A DNA stretch of 8,339 nt from Promethearchaeota archaeon (GTDB lineage: Archaea > Asgardarchaeota > Lokiarchaeia > Sigynarchaeales > SOKP01): assembly GCA_016839635.1 (NCBI GenBank), contig JAEOTV010000300.1, positions 1-8,339 of the forward strand, given 5' to 3'. Below are positions 1 to 5,751 of this stretch, piece after piece. How positions within the stretch are numbered: position 1 is the first letter of the stretch; each line of letters starts with the position of its first letter. The notes beneath the pieces are model-generated. The model did not search any database. It was not told the origin of the DNA and saw only the letters and a program-made list of their open reading frames with translations. Both the position numbers and the translations under genes were made by a program.

Positions 1-673
1 CAAGGAATCTGTCGCCATCCTTTATACTTTCTAAATAGCATAGGATAACTTTTGTCTTTTCATCATTAGCAAGATATTTTATGAAATCTACAGCCCCTAA
101 ATCTGCTTTATTACCTAAACTTATATTGCATGAGAATCCATATGCTTCATTCATACTTACGTCCATCAGCGCGGTAAGCATAGCTCCTGATTGTGATATC
201 ACTGCGATACCTCCCTTTTTAGGTGTTTCAGCAGCGAATGAGCCATTATAGTTAAGACCAATAAAACCCAAACAGTTTGGACCTAAAATTCTCATATCAT
301 ATTTTTTACCAATTTTGATTAATTCTTCTTCCCTCTTAACTCCTTCTCCACCTACTTCTTTGAATCCTGCTGAAATGATAATTAACCCTTTTACCTTCTT
401 TTTACCACATTCCTCTGCCGCTTTATTCACAAATTTTCCTGGAATAACAAAAATGGCTACATCGATATCTTCAGGTATATCTAATACACTCTTATAACAA
501 GGCAAATTACAAATCTCCCCAGCTTTTGGATTTATTGGAAAGATCTTACCACCAAAACCTGAACTTATTATATTATTTAATACTGTATTGCCAACTTTGC
601 CCTCTTTCTCACTAGCTCCTATTACCGCTATGCTTTTTGGATTGAAAAAAAATGAGATATCGTTATTGACCAT
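1..673 (-). CDS. Acyl-CoA synthetase (ADP-forming), CoA-binding alpha domain, 3' end cut by window edge
   Basis: Reading the minus strand from ATG at 673 gives 224 open codons running off the left edge. The N-terminus has the CoA-binding Rossmann signature NPKSIAVIGAS (residues 11-21). GPNCLG follows at 131-136 and SQSGA at 160-164, then SLGNKADLG (185-193). These are the hallmarks of the alpha part of NDP-forming acetyl/acyl-CoA synthetases, which convert acyl-CoA, ADP and phosphate to acid, CoA and ATP in the cytoplasm. The phosphorylated active-site histidine of the family would lie beyond the visible part, so activity cannot be judged. It also cannot be seen whether the protein is a separate alpha subunit or an alpha-beta fusion. 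The gene is divergent from the cyclophilin gene across a 147-bp AT-rich spacer. No SD is visible before the ATG. The family call is firm; the substrate (acetate, aryl acids or other) is unknown. Confidence 0.9.
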   Translation of the reverse strand, partial: MVNNDISFFFNPKSIAVIGASEKEGKVGNTVLNNIISSGFGGKIFPINPKAGEICNLPCYKSVLDIPEDIDVAIFVIPGKFVNKAAEECGKKKVKGLIIISAGFKEVGGEGVKREEELIKIGKKYDMRILGPNCLGFIGLNYNGSFAAETPKKGGIAVISQSGAMLTALMDVSMNEAYGFSCNISLGNKADLGAVDFIKYLANDEKTKVILCYLESIKDGDRFL

Positions 674-687
674 TTTTATTTATAAAT

Positions 688-698
688 TAAATATATTC
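688..698 (-). promoter_or_regulatory. Possible TATA box for the acyl-CoA synthetase gene
   Basis: The minus strand reads AATATATTTAA about 15-25 bases upstream of the ATG at 673. This would suit a very short or absent leader. The whole 674-820 spacer is extremely AT-rich, so chance matches are common and the call is weak. Confidence 0.25.
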
Positions 699-790
699 TA
701 AAGTTTGTATAAAAATCATTAATTGTAATTATTTTTAAATTTTTCATTGATTAAAAATAAATCTTTAAAAAATAATTTCAAAAACACAAT

Positions 791-800
791 TATTAAAAAG
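791..800 (+). promoter_or_regulatory. Possible TATA box giving a leaderless cyclophilin mRNA
   Basis: TATTAAAAAG is centred about 26 bases before the ATG at 821. Only pyrimidine-rich sequence without any SD-like motif lies in between. In archaea a TATA box at this distance places the transcript start at or next to the ATG, so a leaderless mRNA is inferred. Confidence 0.4.
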
Positions 801-820
801 ATTTCAACTTTTCTTTTTGT

Positions 821-1297
821 ATGACGAGAGTTATTATAGTAACAAATAAAGGCGAGATAAACCTTAATCTGTTTGATAGCGACGCTCCGATGACAGTTGC
901 AAGTTTTCTTTTTTTAATAAAACAAAAATTCTATAATGGGATTGTATTTCATCGTGTAATAGACGATTTTATGATTCAAGTTGGTTGTCCTTTAGGTCGT
1001 GGGACAGGTGGACCAAGAGATAAGGGTATTAAATCTTTTCCTTACCAAGGACGACAAATTAGTTATCCATTTGCAGACGAATTTAAAAGTAGAAGAAAAT
1101 TTGATAACTCAGGCATTTTGGCAATGGCTAATGCAGGTTCAAATACAAATGGATCTCAAGTTTTCATCACACACGTACCTACACCACACCTTAATAATAA
1201 ACATACAATTTTTGGAGAAGTAATAAGTTCTTCAGACCAAGATGTTGTTAATTCAATAGTTCAAGGAGATAAAATTATTGAAATAAAAATAGTCTAG
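821..1297 (+). CDS. Cyclophilin-type peptidyl-prolyl cis-trans isomerase
   Basis: This is a 158-residue single-domain cytosolic cyclophilin that would catalyse proline cis-trans isomerisation in protein folding. There is no signal peptide. The active-site string FHRVIDDFMIQVG (residues 43-55) carries the catalytic Arg45 with Phe50, Met51 and Gln53. AMANAGSNTNGSQVFIT (101-117) supplies Gln113 and Phe115, and HLNNKHTIFGEV (123-134) supplies His128. The position equal to Trp121 of human cyclophilin A is His123, as in many prokaryotic cyclophilins, which predicts weak cyclosporin binding. Two oddities: the usual QGGD is QVGC, and after GTGGP (61-65) the usual GYTIPDE-like turn is replaced by a longer, Lys/Arg/Tyr-rich loop (66-84) before FADEF (85-89). 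The gene appears monocistronic, with its own TATA-like box and a downstream T run. The family call is secure; the client proteins are unknown. Confidence 0.95.
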   Translation: MTRVIIVTNKGEINLNLFDSDAPMTVASFLFLIKQKFYNGIVFHRVIDDFMIQVGCPLGRGTGGPRDKGIKSFPYQGRQISYPFADEFKSRRKFDNSGILAMANAGSNTNGSQVFITHVPTPHLNNKHTIFGEVISSSDQDVVNSIVQGDKIIEIKIV

Positions 1298-1325
1298 TAA
1301 ATAACAGATTTTCAATAAAACTTCA

Positions 1326-1335
1326 TTTTTTTTTT
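1326..1335 (+). terminator. Oligo-T terminator after the cyclophilin gene
   Basis: An uninterrupted run of ten T lies 29 bases after the stop codon of the cyclophilin gene, with no strong hairpin before it. Archaeal RNA polymerase terminates at such U-rich tracts. Confidence 0.55.
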
Positions 1336-1421
1336 ACTAAAGGCTACTGTGCTTTTTATATGGTCAAAATTAAAATCTTATCTTTAAGAAATTTCTTGAT
1401 AATACTAAAAATTTATAGATA

Positions 1422-1437
1422 TTATTAATATTAATAA
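1422..1437. promoter_or_regulatory. Perfect 16-base AT-only palindrome upstream of the coiled-coil gene promoter
   Basis: TTATTAATATTAATAA is a perfect palindrome about 20 bases upstream of the TATA-like box of the coiled-coil gene, where an activator or other dimeric regulator could bind. A second palindrome, AAGAAATTTCTT, lies at 1386-1397. Both consist almost wholly of A and T in an AT-rich spacer, so chance is a real alternative. Confidence 0.2.
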
Positions 1438-1458
1438 ATTGGATTAAGAATAATTTTT

Positions 1459-1466
1459 CTTAAAAC
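1459..1466 (+). promoter_or_regulatory. Possible TATA box of the coiled-coil gene
   Basis: CTTAAAAC is centred about 27 bases before the ATG at 1490, and no SD motif lies between. The arrangement matches that of the cyclophilin gene and again suggests a leaderless transcript. Confidence 0.35.
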
Positions 1467-1489
1467 TAATTTGATTGTGACTATAAATC

Positions 1490-3010
1490 ATGAGTAAAGA
1501 TCTGAAAGATTTAATTAATTCGGTTGAAAAAGAATCAAAATCTCAAGCTGAATTAGAACAAATTATACATTCTTTAAAGGAGGAATTAAATCGATTAGAA
1601 TTTACAGTAAATGAACAAAAATTATTGATTGAAAATCTCAAGAGCCAAATGAAAGATGAAGAACTTGAACAAGTTCAATTACCAAGTGAAATTGACGTTT
1701 TAAAAGATATTATCATTTCCCAACGAAAAGATTTAGAAGAAAAAAATAACAATATTGACAATTTAAATGATAGAATCTTAAAATTTGACACTCAAATTGA
1801 AAACGATGAAGATTTTAATTCAAGAGAAATTCTTAATGAAGAATTTATTAACGCTCAACGAATAATTATCCAATTAACTGATGAAAATGATCAGTATAAA
1901 AACCAAATCGAACAATTAAAGCATAAAATTGAAAATTTCCAGTCAGATGAAGAGAATATTGAGGAACTTCTAGATAACAAGACAAAAATTAAGGAGAATG
2001 AAGAACTAATAAATTTCAAAAAATTAAACTTCCAATTAATGCAAGAAAATGGTTTACTACGAGTGGAGATAGAATCTTTAAAAGCTAAATTGCAGGAAAG
2101 AATAGATGAGGCAAGTTCTGAAGAAATGTATGATGCACATGAAAGAATCAATGCTTTGAGTTCAGAGATAGAAGATTATAAATCTCAAATAGATTCTCTA
2201 ACAGTTAAAAAGGAAGAAGAAGTAGATGAGATGAGTTCTGAAGAATTATATAATGCTTATGAAAGAATCGATGCTCTAAACTCAGAGATAGACGATTATA
2301 AATCTCAAATAGATTCTCTAATAGTTAAAAAGGAAGAGGAAGTAGATGAGGTGAGTTCTGAAGAATTATATAATGCTTATGAAAGAATTAATAATTTATC
2401 ATCAGAGATAGAAGAATATAAAACTCAAATAATTTCTCTACAGGAACAACTAGAAAATTTAAGTGAACCAGTAACTGTATCAACTGAAGAAGCATTAGAG
2501 TTTGCCAAGCTTAGAGAGGATTTTGATCAGTTAAAAACTGAATTACTTGAATATCAACAGGAAAACAAAAATCTTAACAGTACGTTAAGTGAATTACAAA
2601 AAAGAAGTGAGGATCTTGAAACTGTAAAAGTTTATAGCACATCAATTCCTAAAAGAATGCCCAAAAAAATAAAACATACTCTTTTTAATAGAATGTATCG
2701 CTTACTTGATGAAAATAATAGAAACAAAGTTATAGATTTCCTTATCCAAGATTTGAAAAGTAAAAATAGTGAGACCAAAAGAAACGCTATAAAAATTTTA
2801 AGTCAGATTAAGAATGATAAAGTATATGATGCGTTCCTTGAACTTATTGATGATGAAGATTGGATAGTTAGGTATAATCTTATTAAAGCTCTTAATCAAT
2901 TTGAAAATAAAAGTGATGAGTTCAAGGATTTATTGAAAAAATTAACCAGAGATGTTGATGTAGATGTCAGAGAGCTTGCTGTAAAAATTTTAACTAACTG
3001 TTCTAAATAA
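1490..3010 (+). CDS. Long coiled-coil protein with 40-residue tandem repeats and C-terminal HEAT repeats
   Basis: The protein has 506 residues and no signal peptide or membrane segment. Residues 1-380 are rich in Glu, Lys, Leu, Ile, Asn and Gln with hydrophobic spacing typical of a long coiled coil. Within it, three copies of a 40-residue unit, containing SSEELYNAYERI, SEIEDYKSQI and KKEEEVDE, begin at residues 206, 246 and 286. Decayed relatives are visible around 118-147, 171-200 and 333-365. A basic linker PKRMPKKIKH (388-397) leads to about three HEAT-type helical pairs (about 413-441, 446-472, 478-503). The second shows the typical DEDWIVRYNLIKAL string. HEAT domains usually bind protein partners, so a scaffold, tether or cytoskeleton-like role is inferred but not shown. 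No ATPase head is present, so it is not an SMC protein. The next gene follows 41 bases downstream. The family is not otherwise recognised. Confidence 0.85.
   Translation: MSKDLKDLINSVEKESKSQAELEQIIHSLKEELNRLEFTVNEQKLLIENLKSQMKDEELEQVQLPSEIDVLKDIIISQRKDLEEKNNNIDNLNDRILKFDTQIENDEDFNSREILNEEFINAQRIIIQLTDENDQYKNQIEQLKHKIENFQSDEENIEELLDNKTKIKENEELINFKKLNFQLMQENGLLRVEIESLKAKLQERIDEASSEEMYDAHERINALSSEIEDYKSQIDSLTVKKEEEVDEMSSEELYNAYERIDALNSEIDDYKSQIDSLIVKKEEEVDEVSSEELYNAYERINNLSSEIEEYKTQIISLQEQLENLSEPVTVSTEEALEFAKLREDFDQLKTELLEYQQENKNLNSTLSELQKRSEDLETVKVYSTSIPKRMPKKIKHTLFNRMYRLLDENNRNKVIDFLIQDLKSKNSETKRNAIKILSQIKNDKVYDAFLELIDDEDWIVRYNLIKALNQFENKSDEFKDLLKKLTRDVDVDVRELAVKILTNCSK
2105..2464 (+). repeat. 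Three tandem 120-bp in-frame repeats inside the coiled-coil gene
   Basis: Units start at 2105, 2225 and 2345, each opening with GATGAG and continuing with AGTTCTGAAGAA. The first two agree over nearly the whole 120 bases and the third diverges in its second half. Similarity is visible in the DNA and not only in the protein, which indicates recent tandem duplication. The period is exactly 40 codons. Confidence 0.9.
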
Positions 3011-3020
3011 TTATATAAAA

Positions 3021-3029
3021 TTTATAAAG
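3021..3029 (+). promoter_or_regulatory. Possible TATA box for the 85-residue protein gene
   Basis: TTTATAAAG is centred about 27 bases before the ATG at 3052. A weak AAAAGGT (3035-3041) lies ten bases before the ATG, so leaderless and weak-SD initiation are both possible. TTATATAAAA just upstream (3011-3020) is an alternative box. Confidence 0.4.
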
Positions 3030-3051
3030 TTCTCAAAAGGTACTATACTTC

Positions 3052-3309
3052 ATGAAAAGAAGATTATTTACCCCCAATAGATGGAACTGGAGTGATAAAG
3101 CGGGTAGATGGGTTTACGTTAAAATTACTGAAGATGGAAAGAGGAAATATCAATATAAAGTTGATCCTCCACCTGAATTTATTGAATTGACAATAAAAAT
3201 GAATAAACTTAATGAAAAGCTATTGAAAGCAGTAGATCCAGAAGAAAATACAAAAATTTTCAATGAATTAATGGTTATTTCACAAAAAATGCAAGAAATG
3301 GGAAAATAG
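3052..3309 (+). CDS. Small basic protein of unknown function
   Basis: This 85-residue protein is not recognised. The N-terminal half is basic and aromatic: RWNWSDKAGRWVYVKIT (residues 10-26), then GKRKYQYKVDPPPEF (29-43), which looks like a short beta hairpin ending in a proline-rich turn. The C-terminal half (44-85) reads as an amphipathic helical segment containing KMNKLNEKLLKA and VISQKMQEM. It has no Cys pairs, signal peptide or membrane segment. A nucleic-acid-binding or protein-binding role would fit the charge pattern but is only a guess. It follows the coiled-coil gene on the same strand by 41 bases, with a TATA-like box in the gap. It converges with endonuclease V, leaving a single base between the two stop codons. 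Good codon structure and the conserved-looking Trp/Tyr motif argue that the gene is real. Confidence 0.75.
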   Translation: MKRRLFTPNRWNWSDKAGRWVYVKITEDGKRKYQYKVDPPPEFIELTIKMNKLNEKLLKAVDPEENTKIFNELMVISQKMQEMGK

Positions 3310-3310
3310 A

Positions 3311-4051
3311 TTATAAGTAATTACTAACTTCTTTTCTTGAAAGTTTATCTGCAAAATATAATGGTTCTGGTTGTCTATGCTCTTTAGTCGTTTCTAAACA
3401 AATACTTAAAGCAGCTTCTATTTTAGTTTTATAACCCGTACTTATAAAAACAGGTTTTGAGCCATTTTTTAGACAAATTGCATACCCTAATAGCTCGTTT
3501 GATGAATCCTCATTTGCAATTTCCGGATTATTTACCCATATAGGTGCTTTATTTCCTTTGATTAGTTGAATATTATTCCATTTATAGTATCCAATATATG
3601 GATTTTTTGCCACTCCAATAGTTGGAATTTTTAACGCAAAACCAAGATGAACTGCTTCCCCGAATCTTCTTGGATGTATTTTCCCGTGACCATCACACAT
3701 AACTAAATTTGGTTTATCTGGAAGTTTTGAAATTACTTTTGCTAAGAGTTTGCATTCACGAAATCCTAAAAAACCTGGTTTGTAAGGAAAATCAATTTGA
3801 TCATTTGCAAAACAATAAGATTCTATTTTTTTTTGATTTAAGTCCCAAACTACTGCACAAGCTACTCCAAAATCGTTATTTTTTTTTTTATAATATGAAA
3901 TGTCCACTCCAAGAATCTTTTTCATGGAATTATAAGTCGTAATAGTTTTATTTTCAGTTAATTGATTTATTAAATTTTCATATTTCACTTGAATTGCTTC
4001 TGCTTGTTCAAATGAATAATCATCAATTAGTAACTCTTGAATGATGGGCAT
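3311..4051 (-). CDS. nfi: Endonuclease V (deoxyinosine 3' endonuclease)
   Basis: The 246-residue protein matches the full length of endonuclease V, which nicks DNA (or RNA) one phosphate 3' of inosine, the product of adenine deamination. Family motifs occur in order: GVDISY with metal ligand Asp50; FPYKPGFLGFRE (88-99) with Tyr90 and Glu99; CDGHGKIHPRRFGEAVHLG (119-137) with Asp120, His126 and His135; GVAK with Lys149; STGYKTKIEAAL (204-215); and RQPEPLYFAD (226-235). The Asp/Glu/Asp metal-binding set is intact. The histidine normally found in the late S-x-G-H motif (His214 in Thermotoga maritima) is Tyr207 here. An A11 run in the coding strand (3879-3889) encodes part of YKKKNND and is prone to slippage, but the frame is intact on both sides. 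The gene converges with the 85-residue protein gene and diverges from cooC. Only weak promoter signals are visible upstream. Confidence 0.95.
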   Translation of the reverse strand: MPIIQELLIDDYSFEQAEAIQVKYENLINQLTENKTITTYNSMKKILGVDISYYKKKNNDFGVACAVVWDLNQKKIESYCFANDQIDFPYKPGFLGFRECKLLAKVISKLPDKPNLVMCDGHGKIHPRRFGEAVHLGFALKIPTIGVAKNPYIGYYKWNNIQLIKGNKAPIWVNNPEIANEDSSNELLGYAICLKNGSKPVFISTGYKTKIEAALSICLETTKEHRQPEPLYFADKLSRKEVSNYL

Positions 4052-4173
4052 TTTAAATTAAAAAATACGTAATTCTTATGTAACATTAAATTCAGATGGT
4101 TTAATATTATTCTAGTTTTGAAATTTACCCTATATTATTTAAAATTATAAATAAAAACTTTAATTTTGTCCGA

Positions 4174-4180
4174 TTTATAC
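4174..4180 (+). promoter_or_regulatory. Possible TATA box of cooC
   Basis: TTTATAC lies about 29 bases before the GTG at 4206. CTTAAATAG (4182-4190) overlaps the same zone and is an alternative. The leader would be short but would include the SD at 4194-4199 only if the upstream box is used, which favours TTTATAC or an element still further upstream. Confidence 0.3.
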
Positions 4181-4193
4181 TCTTAAATAGTGT

Positions 4194-4199
4194 GGTGAT
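4194..4199 (+). promoter_or_regulatory. SD site deciding the GTG start of cooC
   Basis: GGTGAT is complementary to the AUCACC part of the archaeal 16S rRNA 3' end and lies six bases before the GTG at 4206. It supports this non-ATG start, which also places the P-loop at its usual position near the N-terminus. Confidence 0.6.
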
Positions 4200-4205
4200 T
4201 TTTCT

Positions 4206-5009
4206 GTGAAAATTAGTGTAAGTGGAAAAGGTGGCGTTGGTAAGACTCTCGTCGCAGGTATTCTAGCCAGATTGTTTGCGCAAGACGATTTTAAGGTTTT
4301 AGCAATTGATAACGATTCAGCTATGAATCTTAGCTATACTTTAGGCATAGATGAGAAAACTAAAGCACAAATTGTCCCTATTAAAGAAATGAAATCAATG
4401 ATAGAAGAAAGAACGAGTGTAGATGGTGCTGGTTCTGGAGTGTATAATATCAACCCAAAAGTCTCTGACATTCCAGATAGATTTAAAGTGTCTGGTAAAG
4501 ATGGTTTACAATTACTAGTTTTAGGTGGAATTGAGGAACCCGCTACGGGCTGTTTATGTCCAGAAAATGCACTTATTAGAACCCTCTTATATAATTTGCT
4601 CGTGAAAAGAGATGAGGTTATAATAGTCGATTTTGAAGCAGGAATAGAGCATTTAGGTCGCGGCACAGCAAAAGGAATCGATGTAATGTTAGTTATAACA
4701 GAACCATCACAAAAATCTTTAGATCTCTCCAAGAAAATAATTGAGCTTTCTAAAAAACTAGGAGTAATAAATATCTATTTAATTGCTAATAAAATAACTG
4801 ATGAATCCCAAATAGATGTTATTAACCAAAAAATTAAAGGTTGGGAGGTTCCTCTTTATCATTCAATCCCATTTGATTCAGAAATTGGGAAAGCTGATTT
4901 AGAAGGTAAATCTCCAATTGACTCTAATTCAAATTCGAAAGCAATTCTATCCATAAAATCACTTTATAGTAAATTAAAGAAGTTAAAAGCCGAACTATTT
5001 GATTTATAG
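4206..5009 (+). CDS. cooC: CooC-type nickel-insertion ATPase for carbon monoxide dehydrogenase
   Basis: This 267-residue cytosolic ATPase belongs to the MinD/ParA-like SIMIBI group. The deviant Walker A motif GKGGVGKT (residues 7-14) sits next to the N-terminus, an Asp-rich switch LAIDNDS is at 32-38, and DFEAGIEHLGRGT (142-154) is the characteristic CooC switch/Walker B region. TGCLCPEN (114-121) contains the Cys116-x-Cys118 motif that binds nickel or zinc at the CooC dimer interface. NKI (195-197) fits the base-recognition loop. CooC uses ATP to help place nickel into the Ni-Fe-S cluster of CO dehydrogenase, so the host should carry a CODH, probably CODH/acetyl-CoA synthase of the Wood-Ljungdahl pathway, although none is in this window. 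Translation starts at GTG with a good SD. Other CooC-like paralogues exist in archaea, so the precise client enzyme is inferred. Confidence 0.92.
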   Translation: MKISVSGKGGVGKTLVAGILARLFAQDDFKVLAIDNDSAMNLSYTLGIDEKTKAQIVPIKEMKSMIEERTSVDGAGSGVYNINPKVSDIPDRFKVSGKDGLQLLVLGGIEEPATGCLCPENALIRTLLYNLLVKRDEVIIVDFEAGIEHLGRGTAKGIDVMLVITEPSQKSLDLSKKIIELSKKLGVINIYLIANKITDESQIDVINQKIKGWEVPLYHSIPFDSEIGKADLEGKSPIDSNSNSKAILSIKSLYSKLKKLKAELFDL

Positions 5010-5017
5010 GTATATAT

Positions 5018-5035
5018 GTTATTTTCTTTTTCTTC
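5018..5035 (+). terminator. T-rich terminator after cooC
   Basis: A pyrimidine tract with T4, T5 and shorter T runs begins eight bases after the cooC stop codon. It has no clear stem-loop, which is usual for archaeal termination. Confidence 0.35.
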
Positions 5036-5078
5036 TATATAATTTACATCCGTTACTATATATTCTATATAGTTCTCC

Positions 5079-5086
5079 TATAAATA
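5079..5086 (+). promoter_or_regulatory. TATA box for the small membrane protein gene
   Basis: TATAAATA is a near-ideal archaeal TATA box. Transcription would start about 25 bases downstream, near 5105-5115, leaving a leader of about 50 bases that carries the SD at 5142-5148. This argues that the open frame upstream of 5161 is not translated. Confidence 0.5.
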
Positions 5087-5141
5087 CCCAATTTTTATTT
5101 AGGAGATTGGAGATAATCCAAAATTATAAAAACTATAAAAA

Positions 5142-5148
5142 AGGAGGG
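5142..5148 (+). promoter_or_regulatory. Strong SD site deciding the start of the small membrane protein
   Basis: AGGAGGG, inside AAAAAAGGAGGGAG, is the strongest plus-strand SD match in the window. The next acceptable in-frame start is TTG at 5161, 12 bases on, which is slightly long spacing. No in-frame ATG or GTG is better placed. Confidence 0.55.
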
Positions 5149-5160
5149 AGAATAAAGAAA

Positions 5161-5343
5161 TTGAGAAAGAAAGAAAACCTTCTAGTATTAGGAATGTTTT
5201 GTTTAATCATAGCATTCGTTCTAGAAATGGCCGGAAATGGAGCCTTAATAGCTAACGTAATGAGTTTGTTATTTGTAGGAATCGCCATTTTCTCTAATGC
5301 TGGATATTTAGTTTTGACTTCTTTAGAGAAATATAAGAAATAG
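5161..5343 (+). CDS. Small two-helix membrane protein of unknown function
   Basis: From TTG at 5161 the product has 60 residues. It has a basic N-terminus (MRKKEN), a first hydrophobic helix at about 7-23 (LVLGMFCLIIAFVLEMA), a tight turn GNGA, a second hydrophobic stretch at about 29-53 (LIANVMSLLFVGIAIFSNAG plus YLVL), and a basic tail EKYKK. The charges predict both ends in the cytoplasm with a short external turn. The frame is open back to 4999, overlapping the end of cooC, but that extension translates an AT-rich leader and would place the TATA box and SD inside the gene, so the short form is preferred. No family is recognised. It lies between cooC and the convergent hypC gene, but co-function with nickel proteins is not shown by the sequence. 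Confidence 0.6.
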   Translation: MRKKENLLVLGMFCLIIAFVLEMAGNGALIANVMSLLFVGIAIFSNAGYLVLTSLEKYKK

Positions 5344-5350
5344 TACTAAC

Positions 5351-5359
5351 TTTTTTTTT
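5351..5359 (+). terminator. Oligo-T terminator after the small membrane protein gene
   Basis: Nine consecutive T begin seven bases after the stop codon and run into the last codon of the convergent hypC gene. They fit termination of the plus-strand transcript. Confidence 0.5.
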
Positions 5360-5600
5360 AAATCATATCTGTTAAATCTAAGTCTTGATCTTCAGCCAGT
5401 TCTTTCCATTGGCCAATAGCTTCCTTAGCTTCTTCTTCATTTATCATTTCAATTGCATAACCTGCGTGAACAATAACGTACTTTCCAATTTCAGGATTTT
5501 GAATTAAAGCAATTATTACCTTTTGTTTAATTCCATCAAAATCTACTAAAGCAGAATTGTCGTTAATTTCCAAAATTTTTCCAGGTATTGCTAAACACAT
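5358..5600 (-). CDS. hypC: HypC-type [NiFe]-hydrogenase maturation chaperone
   Basis: This 80-residue protein begins with the invariant MCLAIPGKI. Cys2, exposed after removal of Met1, is the essential residue that carries the Fe(CN)2CO unit together with HypD and then delivers it to the hydrogenase large-subunit precursor. A small OB-like beta barrel follows: ALVDFDGIKQKV (17-28) and GKYVIVHAGYAIE (39-51) with conserved His45. The acidic tail (52-80) is partly helical. Length is normal for the family (about 75-95). The gene stands alone here; hypA, B, D, E and F are not in the window. Its presence fits the Sec-type [NiFe]-hydrogenase C-terminus found 2.6 kb away on the same strand, although the genes between them make a shared transcript unlikely. 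It converges with the small membrane protein gene. Confidence 0.95.
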   Translation of the reverse strand: MCLAIPGKILEINDNSALVDFDGIKQKVIIALIQNPEIGKYVIVHAGYAIEMINEEEAKEAIGQWKELAEDQDLDLTDMI

Positions 5601-5620
5601 ACAGATTCTCTGTAAGTAAC

Positions 5621-5630
5621 TAATATAAGT
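5621..5630 (-). promoter_or_regulatory. Possible TATA box of hypC
   Basis: The minus strand reads ACTTATATTA 21-30 bases before the hypC ATG at 5600. No SD is present in the intervening CAGAGAATCTGT, so a leaderless hypC transcript is inferred. Confidence 0.4.
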
Positions 5631-5751
5631 ATTTCTTATAATATAGTTAATTAAATAAAATTACCTTTTACATCTAATAGGTCACATAATTCTTTAAAAT
5701 TAAATAAGATTTGACTTAATCTCATGGCTTTTTTACATAATATTGCCTTTT

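Noticed and set aside
1298..1489. Small RNA or tRNA gene in the spacer
   Set aside because: No cloverleaf or stable GC-containing fold was seen. Only a T-run terminator, AT palindromes and a TATA-like box are visible.
1891..2151. 86-codon minus-strand frame inside the coiled-coil gene
   Set aside because: It is the Ser-rich antisense of a Glu/Lys/Asn-rich coiled coil, a typical shadow.
2105..2464. CRISPR-like or mobile repeat
   Set aside because: The repeats are contiguous, in frame, 120 bases long without spacers, and encode coiled-coil residues.
4334..4732. 132-codon minus-strand open frame inside cooC
   Set aside because: It is antisense to a gene with complete CooC motifs, and its product has no features of its own.
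4999..5160. N-terminal extension of the small membrane protein from ATG at 4999
   Set aside because: It overlaps the end of cooC, reads as Tyr/Leu/Ile-rich translation of AT-rich leader, and contains a good TATA box and SD inside it.
5601..5751. Additional gene between hypC and the unknown 264-residue gene
   Set aside because: No frame with a start signal or plausible protein composition was seen; the sequence is AT-rich spacer with the hypC TATA-like box.
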